Below are positions 22,115 through 31,620 of a DNA stretch of 64,000 nucleotides, piece by piece. The notes under the pieces are model-generated. The model worked only from the letters and a program-made list of their open reading frames with translations, did no database searches and was not told the origin of the DNA. Made by a program: the position numbers and the translations under genes. This DNA is from Cristatella mucedo (Eukaryota > Bryozoa > Phylactolaemata > Cristatellidae): positions 1,523,001 to 1,587,000 of the forward strand of contig WPIO01000095.1 in the NCBI GenBank assembly GCA_009760855.2, read 5' to 3'. The stretch's first letter is position 1. Each line of letters begins with the position of its first letter.

Positions 22115-24930
22115 CTACATAATACCTTTACAATATCCTTCTAGACATAGTGCCTCTATAAATACATGCCAAAAAAGCTGCTGGCTGAAGGTGGGCCGCT
22201 GAAAGGCTTCTAGATCCGCTATCTTAGCTGGATAGCTCCTTCCTCGATACATGATAGCATTCGAAAAATGGTGCTATCAAGCTTCTATGCAGGTAGATGA
22301 AGTGTGATATTCATGGTTGCAAACCTTGCCTTACCCCTATAGTCAAGTCTATGCGAGGAGTGGGCCTCCTATGCTCGTTCATTCACCTTTGGTTTAGTAA
22401 GGGTGTCTACTGCTTCCTGCCTAACTGATTTGAAAGAACTTTGATCCAGATCGCTAAGCATGCAAGATCTACCCAGATAGTGATTGAAGCTGTAACTCAT
22501 TAGCCTTTATCTTGCTTATGTTCAACTTGTTTCGTGGACTGATCGTGTATGCAAAGCAGCTTGATAGCCACCAATGCTGGTCGAAATAAGACTGACCTCG
22601 ATTGTGGCTGCTTGGGATGGACGTCCCCTGAATTAGTTCGCATGTATCACAGTCATTGCAAACTAAACCATCGCAATTTGTATGCTGACTCATTGCTCGG
22701 CTGGCTTGCTCGAGCTGCCCGACAGGCTTATTCCTAAGGTCAAGTGTGCTCTTGATTGCTGCCGTGCTCTGCTGACGTCGACATCCATGATCATCTGCAC
22801 GGCTTTTACGACTAGTTAAGCGTGCTTCGAGGTAGTAATAATAATAATGTACTTGATAAAGCACCCTCAGAGAACTTAATCTCTTTCTAGGCGCTTTACA
22901 TTTGCTGCAAAGGGAAATGCAATTGAATGGCAAGTAAAATCATGCTTGAAAAACAAACAAAATGAATAACATGGTTACGGGTGTCATGCACAGGGTCAGC
23001 ATGCAAATGTACTTAGTGGCAGCATGCACAGTGTCAGCACGCATAAGCGCGTGAAGGACGAATCACAGGGACCACTAAATGCTGTCCTAAATAGGTGTGT
23101 TTTTAAGTTCTTTCTAAATGTGGTCAGGTCAGGGGATGTTCTGACGCAGGTCGGGAGGGAGTTCCAGGCTTTGGGAGCATACGAACTAAATGCACGGTCT
23201 CCAAAGGATTTGAGGTTTGTACGAGGTATTTCTAGACTGTTGGATTCCGAAAAGCGGGTGGCACGATGCTTGGCCTGATGGGGCAGTACGTCGGAGAGAT
23301 AGGCTGGAGCCATAGAATGAAGGGACCTAAAAGTGAGCGACAGAACCTTGAAGTCAATCCGTTGCTTGACCGGTAGCTGCTAGTTTCACCCATAATTTTT
23401 ATGCATCATCCTTCGTCACAACCTAAGCAAGTCACTTTAAATGATTAACGGCCAGGCAAATATCGAAAGCATAGCAACTTCTGCACAACGAAATGTTGTT
23501 TGATTAGCGTGTATTTTTTCGTGATTATGAACAAGTTTTAAGAGCTCTGTTCAAAGCCTTTATTAAAATAGTGACCTGACGAACACTTTTTAAAATTCCT
23601 CGAGCAATACAGCGTACATATTTACTCTGAGGTCACCAACCATTATTACTGTTGCTGAGTTCACTGGCGCCTTTAATTACCCTGTCGAAGTGAAAAGCGG
23701 ACACTTGGCAATAGACCAGAAATTGTGTTTCTCACCAACGCGTTGCATATTCCATTTGTATTACACTGAGCCATAAGAATCCACACTCCTGGAAAATGTC
23801 GACGATATATCAGAGACAGTATTATTTTTCACATTCTAAACCAGCAAAGGCCACAGATGCTACACGTCATGTCGGAGTGAAAATCGCAAGCACAGTACGA
23901 GCGCCTAGCTTCTTACCTTTAGCAAGCAGAGAGAAAATATATTTTCTTTAAATTCTTTCAGGGATATACATTTTTAACGAGAGATTGCTCTTTTCAGTTG
24001 CCCTGCGATGTACAACGGCTAAAAAGTACTAGAGATACCGACATTGACCATTTCAAGTAAGCTAATCTAGCTGCTACTTCCAGTGCATTAGAACCCAGTT
24101 ACCCTTTGATTTGATATGCCTAGTTGCCATGCCGTCCCACGCTATAGCGGTTTTTAGTTTCTTGATTTTCAACGTTATCACATCCTTGCACGTGAATATT
24201 TTCTAAAAAATAATGCTTACATAAAATCACCAAAGTCCGGAAACCTTAGATGTTGCTGCGACGTACACCTGCTCTACCAACGGGGGTAGTAGTTGCTCCA
24301 AACCAAAATTAATTCAGCACGCGCAGCGCACCAAGTGAATGCTAGTCGTTGCAGACGCGTGACCGGCGCAAGGGATCAAGCATCTGAAGCACAGCTATGA
24401 GTCACAGTAGCAGTGATGTAATGGTTCACGCTGGCGCGGCGGAAACAGCTAGGCGCCATTGCAATATAGAAGAGACAATGCGACGAAACGAAATTTCTTA
24501 CCTGGCATCGCACTCGGTAGCCTCTTCCCTACCCAAAACTTAGGAGAGTGACCAGAAATACAAAGCTACTCTATAGAGATGTGTCAGGCGGAGCCGCTTC
24601 AGTGAGTATTCGAGATTCTTTCGAGCGGGTAACCGCTCATTTGGCTTTGGCTGGAAAGACTGGTAGCGAGCAGTTCGACTTCCGCGTACACGTCTAGTGC
24701 AATGTCAGTTTTTAGATGGCGGTAACACTTTGTTAAGGAGTCTATTTCTCTATTCTATTTCTGGGGATACTAAATAGATAAATCTTTTTACGCGGGTCTA
24801 TATAACTTTGCAACCGACGTTAGTGACTGCAGCTGCAGTCTCTAATAGTGTGGGTACAACATTCCTTACAGGATGGCCAGCGAAGCTTTTGGAAAGCGCC
24901 TTAATCAAGGAGCTCTTAGCTATTCCAATA
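22115..24930 (-). repeat. Unknown element E, copy 2 (inverted, split by a CR1)
   Basis: 22115-22815 is the reverse complement of the 14650-15800 part of copy 1, and 23390-24930 is the reverse complement of 13080-14650. A CR1 3' end (22835-23380) separates the two parts, so the LINE inserted into E after it was in place. The frame at 22469-22933 on the minus strand matches the 14662-14889 frame of copy 1 (shared NDCDT block). Confidence 0.6.
22835..23380 (-). mobile_element. CR1-like LINE family 1, 3' end, inserted in element E
   Basis: On the minus strand a continuous C-terminal frame (22996-23313) reads YLSDVLPHQAKH, FSESNSLEIPRTNLKSFGDR and APKAWNSLPTCVRTSPDLTT. A 3' untranslated part with GTGCATGCTGCC-type words follows, then the AAAGCGCC tail and an (AAT)n run at 22835. 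It is 5'-truncated and relatively well preserved. Confidence 0.88.
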
Positions 24931-25152
24931 CATTTAACAAGCTACACTTACCATAAAGATAAACAATTATGCAATTCATGCAAGTTAAGAAATAAATTTA
25001 GAGCTTTAAAGCAGCCTTTCGGATCGGATTTTGAAGTCAAGGTCTTGGACTTGTGTCCCGCCCTCGAAGACGAGATTGTAGCTCACTTCCTTGCTAAAAT
25101 CCCAGTTACGTCCTTGTTTCTCACAGGAAGGTCAAACGGAGTCTCTACCTAA
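24808..25152 (+). pseudogene. ORF remnant spanning the edge of element E copy 2 (unrecognised)
   Basis: A 114-codon plus-strand frame. Its first third (VSNSVGTTFLTGWPAKLLES) matches the minus-strand frame 13078-13275 in copy 1. The rest (CNSCKLRNKFRALKQPFGSD and a Leu-rich, acidic stretch) has no counterpart there because copy 1 runs into satellite. It could be a longer remnant of the same lost protein or a chance extension. No family is recognised. Confidence 0.35.
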
Positions 25153-26009
25153 AAGCCACTCTGAAGAGCAAATTCGTACTAAATCCAGTCGTCCAAAGCG
25201 ACATGATCGAACCGATACAGACTGTCGCTAAAGGAACAACGTCTAGCAGCATTTACCCCGGATTTAAGTGTGCATGGCGGAAGTGAAGGTACTCGCTGTC
25301 TCGTGAACTACGCAACTGGGTCACGTGTAATAGCAAGTGCTTTCGCGTGCAGGTAACACGACGAGGCTTTATTTAACGCGGCCGAGTCTAATCTTTTGTG
25401 CATTCGCTATAAAACCACTGGGCAAAGTTTTTTTAGCCAGGGACCGAGGACACACAGTCTTTCTTACGGTGTTGCACAATGTTATTATGGCTTTTGCCAG
25501 TTCAAGATCTACTCTGCTGTACTAGGCTTACCTACCTAGTCTTAATCGACGTAGTCGACTCTAAGAGCGGCGTACCTTCTGGCGCACTCCAGTGCCTTCG
25601 GCATGCACGCGCCTGTAAGATTTTTCGAGAGCCTGTCCTTTTCTAAGGAGATGGTTGCCTTAGAGTTTCTAAAAAGGTTATTCGCTTTACACATGTTGAA
25701 AAAGGCCCATTGAGCGGTGTGCCTTAGGCTTACAAAATAGCAGGGTGGATTTCTGATGAGAGTGCGAGAAACGGCTGCCTCGGCTGGCAGCCAAAGGTCT
25801 CAAAGAATGATTAAGATTTAAGCTAATCATTAAGGTGAGCATTTGAATTAGCGCTAAGAGTAAAAATTATTAGTGTTTAGGAGTTTAAACTAGCTTTTCG
25901 AGTAGACGTCAATGTAACATCGTTGACCTTGTGCCAGGTCGTACGAAGTCGAGGCTCAGAACTTCCCCCATACCGATATCCAGGCTACGCCATTGGGACT
26001 AAACTAGCC
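24931..26009. other. No recognisable feature
   Basis: Apart from the end of the frame above I see no repeat shared with the rest of the window and no supportable gene. Confidence 0.4.
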
Positions 26010-26194
26010 GGGGTGTTCAGCATAAGGCTCGCCCAACGCGGCTCCCGTTTTCTGAATTTTTCAGAATTTTCCAGAAATTAAAGTTCATACGAGCATTGAA
26101 TGCGTACTGATGTATCTAAGACTTATGTAAATCCATGTATGCTTCCTTTTTTACCAATGCGAAAAATGAATTTTCTAGCTCATGGACAGCTAAT

Positions 26195-26619
26195 GCTGGT
26201 CAATCTGCCAGTGCTATCAAGCGCATACAGTTGGTGCAAAAGTCTGCAGCTAGGCTTATCTGTCATGAGCGTCGCAGTTGCCACATCATACCGCTTCTCG
26301 CCGACCTGCACTGGGTCCCAGTCAAGCAGCGCAACGAGTTCAGGTTTCTGTCACTCACTTATAGGTCTTTTCATTATTTGACTTCAGCTTACCTATCAGA
26401 TCTACTCCCCCACCAGGCTAAGCATCATAGCACTCGCTTTTCTGAATCTAATCGTTTATCTATATCTCGTACGAAGCTCAAATCCTTTGGAGACCGTGAC
26501 TTTAGTTTACATGCTCCCAAAGCCTGTAACTCATATCCGACTGGCGTCACGACATCCTTTGACTTGACTTGCTTAAATTAGTATTACTATTTTTAAAGCT
26601 CGATGCTGGTGCATGCTGC
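26195..26619 (+). mobile_element. CR1-like LINE fragment (family 1) in repeat D
   Basis: A plus-strand frame (26135-26581) encodes the CR1 C-terminal domain: RLICHERRS, LADLHWVPVKQR, YLSDLLPHQAKHHSTRFSESN and KLKSFGDR. It is flanked by CTAAT at 26190-26194 and 26620-26624, a possible target-site duplication. The usual 3' tail is missing, so it is not a simple tail-complete insertion and the duplication could be chance. Confidence 0.8.
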
Positions 26620-27173
26620 CTAATCAGCATAACCTCGCGCCCGTCGTCTCGTCGGCCGACGCTTCCACACCCGAGCTGCCAGCTGTCACTGTAGTTTTAT
26701 TGACTGTTAGTGACCATATGATTAGGTAGGCTCGCGCACGCCTATTAGTGCTTTCTCATTGCCGTTTAAATTCATTTCTGAATGCCGCTTCTTCTACCAG
26801 GGTTCGCGAATCGGTTATCTCGTGCGGGAAGCCCGGGTTAAGTAAAATTGAGGCCCGTCTCTCGTACTTCCGCAATTATTTTGAGTCGTTCGGCGCGCTC
26901 TAGAAAAAAGTACTGAAATGAATCGCACTCACTCAGTAGTCACCGGGCAGACTATAACCCTGCTGACCACTTGTATAGAGCGCCTTTTAAATGCGCTTTC
27001 AACCCGCTATAAATCTGTTTCTTGACAAGGCAGTTGAACTGTTTGCTGTGTAGCCAGACCTGGCTGAAATCAGAAAACAAAATACCCGACCAAAACCGAC
27101 TCCATTCTGACAGACTTATCTTTCGTTCATGCCACGTTGTTAATTAATACAAGTGGTGGATTAGCTCCTGCTA

Positions 27174-27194
27174 CTCTCTCTCTCTCTCTCTCTC
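27174..27194. repeat. Short (CT)n tract
   Basis: A run of about 20 bp of CT in repeat D copy 2. It is not present at this length in copy 1 (near 1054). Confidence 0.9.
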
Positions 27195-27224
27195 AATTAT
27201 AGTCAAAAAGTTAAAATTACGATG

Positions 27225-27355
27225 ATTCAACAGCCTCGTTAACGTAACTATTAGCACCGCTCTCGATAAGCAATAAATAATCACCCACTTCAGGATTTAA
27301 ACCCACAACCTGGCTCGTGATGAGCAAGTACCTTGGCCCTACGCTAAGACTGAGT
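27225..27355 (-). mobile_element. SINE-B remnant inside repeat D copy 2
   Basis: Same position in repeat D as 1080-1245 and 60835-60990. Minus-strand reading gives the GGGTTTAAATCC box-B-like motif and the AGCGGTGCTAA-type body. Confidence 0.45.
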
Positions 27356-27599
27356 GATTATAGCAGTTTGCATTCTCCATTAAAGTGCTTTTTGAATCTC
27401 TTTTACCGAGTTCCTCCAGTAGCAAGCTGTCAGCGTTAGCAGTAATACGTCACCAATAGGTACTAAGTCGTGATTTATATAACAATTTTCAGATCACATT
27501 TAATTTCTGAGTTTTAAAAATCGTCCCTTTCTCCAGCATTCATTTCAATGACCCAACTGACCCCTTACGAGCCAGATTTCGTGGACTGGCTGATTATAT

Positions 27600-28114
27600 A
27601 TGGTTGATAGCTTTTACAATGAGCGAGCTAGAACTCTTAGTGGAATAGCATTTAGTGTTGGTAGTGATGATAAAATTACAATGCAAGTTGTTGGTTCTTG
27701 TACTGTGCTTTTTGGATATGACAATTCTATTAGTGATAGTTTAGGTTTAAATTCAAAGCTAGAAGGAGTTTTGTATGATTCACAAGATAAGTCTGCATAT
27801 TCGGTTGGTACTTACAAAGCTTGGAGTAACATCTAGGAACCTGGGGGAAATATTTTAAGTATTGATTGTGATTTGGTTGAACTAAATAAGAATTATATAG
27901 AAAAAGAATAAGATTTCCAGAACAGTCATCGTCCTTATTTATTATCAACACAAATAGTCTTGCCTCAGGAGAAACGGTTGAATTTCATTTAAAAAATGTA
28001 CTCTACTTGCCAACTAAGGGAGATGGAATAAGCAGGATTAAACTAAGTCTAACAGATAAAGATGGAAATCCAGTAAGTTATATATCTGATGCTGTAGTTA
28101 CTATGGAAATTTGA
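27600..28114 (+). pseudogene. Penton-like minor capsid protein, C-terminal part, broken
   Basis: First gene of the viral island. The opening frame (27600-27836) starts as if already inside a longer protein (FYNERARTLSGIAFSVGSDD) and contains the LFGYDNSISDSLGLNS stretch, resembling the LGF-type motif of Polinton/PLV penton-like proteins. An in-frame TAG lies at 27834-27836. A one-base shift near 27910 moves the reading to a second frame ending TGA at 28112-28114. Its last part (RIKLSLTDKDGNPVSYISDA) matches the D-x-x-G-x-P-V beta-strand ending that I associate with this family. The N-terminal half is missing, apparently removed at the left junction. Identification as penton-like is by pattern and position beside the major capsid gene, so it is less sure than the latter. 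Confidence 0.6.
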
Positions 28115-28120
28115 AAATAA

Positions 28121-28738
28121 TATATAGAGCAGATAGATAGCTATGCTAGAATCGGTCTGGGAAAAATAACTGGTGAAAAATATCATGGATCTGGAGTACT
28201 AGCTAAAGTAATTAATGGAATTGGAAAAGCAGCACCAGTGTTGACTGGACTTACAGGACTTAGCATGAACATTTCTAACAAAGGTATTGAACTGCATTAA
28301 GCTTGAAAAGTAATTGAATGGCAAGCAAAGAAAGAAAAGATTGATCAAGAGTATACTATCAAACGTAGAGATCTGGATGATAAACTTGATGAAGTGAGAA
28401 AAAAGAAAGAACTTGAGTATAAGTTAGAGAAACGTAAAAATGAAGAAGAATATGATAGAAAGATTGAAGAGGAGGATCTTGAAATAAAACGAGCAATTCG
28501 TGAACAACTTTTACCAGATAAAAAATACAAAGCAAATATAGAAGAAGAACTTGACGATTACTTAGAGACACTGAAAGAAAATTATCCTCAAGCATACAAA
28601 GAGGTAGAAAAAGTAATCAGAGAGAAATCTGTTGTTCCTAGTGAACGTACTAGACCTGATGGTTATGGTGGACACATGAAAAAAATGGTGCTGGCTTATA
28701 TATTCAGAGTAAGAAATACATTTTTGCTTTTTATATAA
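28121..28738 (+). pseudogene. Glycine-rich plus coiled-coil protein of the viral island, broken
   Basis: Same frame as the end of the preceding gene, about 205 codons. The N-terminal third is small-residue rich (GVLAKVINGIGKAAPVLTGL) and looks like an amphipathic or membrane-active helix. An in-frame TAA and TGA follow within three codons (about 28299-28307). A highly charged segment then runs from about 28330 to 28630, with many Glu/Lys and heptad-like spacing, typical of a long coiled coil. The last codons turn hydrophobic, perhaps after a shift near 28680. No start ATG is obvious. The place between penton-like and major capsid genes suggests a minor virion component. I know no specific match. 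Confidence 0.5.
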
Positions 28739-28745
28739 AGAAGAA

Positions 28746-30291
28746 ATGGCTAGTGCTCCGATGTACACATTACTTGAATTAGGTGATTCTAGTTTTTCTA
28801 ATTACAAAAGTAAAGATTACCAATACAGAGATTTCAAGTAAACTAATGGAAATGAGACTTATTATATTGCTAATAAGTTAGTAACATTTACTGTTCCTGG
28901 AGACTAACTGCTTAGCTATGTACTATCAGATGCCTATCTTCTGCTTGAGGGACAAATTCAGTATCAAACATCTGTTAATGGTGCTTATGGTTCACTTCCT
29001 ACAACTATTGCTGCTGGACTTGTTAACAATGCTAGAGCATGGCTGTTTAGTTCAATGAGATGTAGACTTGGCGTAGAAGAGACAGAAAGTTACTCACATG
29101 AACAAGCCCCTGGAACTGTCACAAATCTGATTGTTTACTTACTACCGAAATGATTACAACCGAACGGACGGACCTGCAACTGGGTGGAAAGAAAATGAAG
29201 CAGCTTCGTTTGATGATTTGTGGATCGATAACAATAATTACATCAGTCCACATGCATCTACAGCAACCGATAAAAATATTGGTTTCCTGTACAGAAGAGT
29301 ACTTTCACATATTTTGGCTGATATTCCAGGAACGTTCAGTATTTCACTTCCGCTTTCAAGACTATCTGGATTATGTGCAGATATGAAAAAAATTCTTTAT
29401 AATATTCCGTTTACACTTGAAACGACTCGTGTTGGTGGATTTGATTATGATGCTATTATGACTGGTACATCTAATGGAATTGTTGGAAATAATGCAATTA
29501 CAGCCAAAGGTACTGCATGAGCTGCTAACGAAGGAATTTTGGATGTATTCAGCATTAATATGTCAAAGATGAGATTGATTGTTCCTTGTGTTACTCCTGA
29601 AGAAAGCATTCAAAGAGCACTTGCAGACATATCAAGTGAGAGAGCAAAGAGAATTAGACTTTATTACAGAGTTAGACTTTATGAAGATTTGACACTAACC
29701 AATGTCAACCAAGGCCTAAAATATACTAGAACTCTATCTGTACAAAATACTATTGACAACGTTAGATGGTTGATTGTTGCAGCGCAAAATTTTAATAAAT
29801 ACGATTATGACATCAGTAATCCATGTACATATAATCATTGTGATATTTAAAATGTTACTGTACTTGCTAATGGTTCAAAACAATATCCCACTGTTGCTAG
29901 AAGTAGCTATCCTAAAGAGGGCAAACGTTCAACTGAATATCTATATTTTACTGAGTTTAGAAAACAAAATCTTAGATTAAATGAAATTGCAGAACCAGTT
30001 GGTGTTACTTGCCCTGAATGGCTATCGCTATATCTGATTCATGTAGTTGATCTGCAATTTAATGACGAACCTCTAAGTATTACTTCAAATTTTGGTGTAA
30101 GTATTGAGTTTAACTTGCAGATCCCTCAAGCAGCTCCTGCTGTTGGCAATACAGATGCTGTTAATGCTACAAATATTATTGATCATTACTTAACTATCTG
30201 TGAGAACACTGCTGAACTAACTTCTAATGGTAATGGTTCACCATTTACCTGCAGTAAAGGAATATTTGTTTATGATGGAACTGACATTTAA
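28746..30291 (+). pseudogene. Double-jelly-roll major capsid protein, broken
   Basis: A clear ATG at 28746 follows seven bases after the previous stop. About 515 codons end with TAA at 30289-30291. Matching features of Polinton/adintovirus-type capsids: an N-terminal strand series, a LVNNARAWLFSSM block followed by a short acidic stretch and APGT (the usual NNxxxxLFxxI...PG motif), then LPLSRLSGLCADMKKILYN, and a C-terminal jelly roll with VPCVTPEESIQ and the NTIDNVRWLIVAAQN motif (family pattern W.....VA.Q). Breaks: TAA at 28839-28841 and 28905-28907, a one-base shift near 29130, TGA at 29518-29520 and TAA at 29848-29850. The reading frame is otherwise well kept, which implies a fairly recent integration. 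This is the strongest evidence for the viral nature of the island. Confidence 0.8.
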
Positions 30292-30313
30292 ATTTACATT
30301 TAAATACATTACA

Positions 30314-30342
30314 ATTAAATTAAATTAAATTAAATTAAATAC
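30314..30342. repeat. AAATT pentanucleotide tract
   Basis: A short run of five-base AAATT units in the spacer between the major capsid and nuclease genes. Confidence 0.9.
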
Positions 30343-30378
30343 ATTAAAAAAATTAAACCAGTAACATTATAAAAAAAT

Positions 30379-31101
30379 TTGATTTTGTACAAGGTTCGAA
30401 TGAGTGTAAAAAATCAACGTCTTTGAATATTGAAAGTTCAGAAGTTTACTCAGTACTTGTAAATGACTTAGTATTTGGAAATATATATAATTCATTATTA
30501 TTTATATATTTGGAAATCAGACAGAAGTAGATATAGAATGCATTGCTAATAGAAAACTAAAAAAATATATTGCTAGTAGCTCTAGCATGAAATTTCCTCC
30601 AATGCTATTTGGTAAAGTATTTTAACCTATTGCTGCTAAGTTTCTAGAAATGAAACTTAATGTCAAACTCGATAATGCAAATGGTTGTTTTAATACTGAC
30701 GGCGTATACGGGTATTCCCATGATGGAATAATAGATGGCAATACTTGAGTAGAAATAAAATGTTTATGGAGCAGAAATATAATTTATGATTTTATATTAA
30801 AACAATATCACGTCAGTGTTTACTTGGCTTACACGTTTTAAAACTAAATGAATGTTATTACTCTGAGTTTAAGGTTTTTGTTCCTGGATTAAACTGTGAA
30901 GAAACACCACTAGATTATGTAGCTGCTGGAAATGTTGGAATACCAAGTGAACATGAATTAGATATGCCAGTCAGAACTCCTATTTTTATGCTGTTACTTA
31001 ATGATGAAAAGTACTTTGATTTTGAGTTTGACATTATAAGAAAGTATGGCAGATTTAACAATAAAAAAGAAAAAGGCAACACTTGTAAAATACTTCCCTA
31101 A
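30379..31101 (+). pseudogene. YqaJ/lambda-type exonuclease, broken
   Basis: The start is unclear. An upstream frame runs into a one-base shift near 30510. The core frame then gives KFPPMLFGKVF and PIAAKFLEMKL, matching the G-x-x-x-E-x-x-A helix region of YqaJ/alkaline exonucleases. GYSHDGIIDGN (SPDG-like metal-binding Asp) and VEIKC (the E-x-K catalytic pair) follow. In-frame TAA (30623-30625) and TGA (30746-30748) interrupt it. A further shift near 30815 precedes CLLGLHVLKLNECYY and a C-terminal part ending TAA at 31099-31101. Such nucleases process DNA ends for recombination in phages, baculoviruses and some large DNA viruses. Spacing of the D...E-x-K triad is right, so I am fairly confident of the fold. 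Confidence 0.68.
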
Positions 31102-31247
31102 TTCTATTGATATAAGAAATCATGCTCTCATGATGATGTGTAGGAAAGAATTCGCATTTTGTACTCATAATATATTTAATAAATAATTATCTTTAAATCA
31201 AGTTTTATTATGCTAGGCTGCAGCAGGATAACAGTGTATCCCATGAG

Positions 31248-31367
31248 AGTAGTAATGTTTTGAAAGTTATGGGTTGGTAGGTCTAATGTGTAAGAGTCAA
31301 TCGAGCGAAGCGAGATTGAGGCTCGAGCCTCAGCCTGCCGCACCATAACGTTCAAAACATTACTACT
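31248..31367. repeat. 25-bp inverted repeat around a GC-rich palindromic centre
   Basis: The left arm at 31248-31272 and the right arm at 31343-31367 are reverse complements with one mismatch in 25 bp (AGTAGTAATGTTTTGAA...). Between them is a 70-bp centre with nested short palindromes (CAATC...GATTG, AGGCTCGAGCCT). It lies about 150 bp after the viral nuclease. It could be a small MITE, a stem-loop from the viral terminus, or an unrelated hairpin element. Confidence 0.75.
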
Positions 31368-31414
31368 AGCCAATCGCGGTACTGGGGGTCTAACGTAAAG
31401 TCAGAAGGTCGAAT

Positions 31415-31620
31415 AATAATTATAATATTAATAATAATGCACTTGATAAAGCGCCCTCAGAGAACTCAATCTCTCTAGGTGTCCTGCATTTGCTGCAAAG
31501 GGAAATGCAATTGAATGGTGAGTAATATCATGCTTGATAAACAAAACCAAACAAATGATAACATGGTTAGGGGTGACATGCAAAGGGTCAGCATGCAAGG
31601 TCGAAGAACATGGTCGGTGA
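31415..31620 (-). mobile_element. CR1 family 1 3' tail
   Basis: Begins with an (AAT)-rich run and CACTTGATAAAGCGCCCTCA. The 3' untranslated part with GCATGCTGACCC-type words (minus strand) follows. Only the last 200 bp of a LINE is present. Confidence 0.8.

Larger units (their letters stand above)
26010..27597. repeat. Dispersed repeat D, copy 2 (split by CR1, cut by the viral element)
   Basis: Aligns with 300-1530 of copy 1. A CR1 fragment occupies 26195-26619. The alignment runs through the SINE-like part and the GACTGGCTGATT block (1503-1514 in copy 1) and then stops abruptly at about 27597, where AT-rich viral sequence starts. The missing end (matching 1520-1680) does not reappear after the viral segment. 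Confidence 0.65.
27598..31101 (+). mobile_element. Endogenous double-jelly-roll DNA virus fragment (Polinton/adintovirus-like)
   Basis: An AT-rich, purine-rich island of 3.5 kb. Hand counts of two sample 60-base lines gave 24 and 16 G+C. Four tandem plus-strand coding regions are separated by short spacers: a penton-like minor capsid protein, a coiled-coil protein, the major capsid protein and a YqaJ-type exonuclease. Capsid gene synteny is a hallmark of Polintons, adintoviruses, Polinton-like viruses and virophages. No polymerase, integrase, packaging ATPase or protease lies within it, so this is a partial copy. Each gene carries point stops and/or single-base shifts, so none can be expressed as is. 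The left edge abuts repeat D sharply; the right edge is undefined. Assignment rests on translated motifs only; exact lineage is open. Confidence 0.8.

Noticed and set aside
28345-28595. Minus-strand Ser-rich ORFs opposite the coiled coil
   Set aside because: They are the antisense of a Glu/Lys-rich coding region whose plus-strand frame continues the viral gene order.
27598-31101. Working viral genes read with a non-standard genetic code
   Set aside because: Several one-base frameshifts accompany the stops, and one gene lacks its N-terminal part, which fits decay of an integrated copy better.
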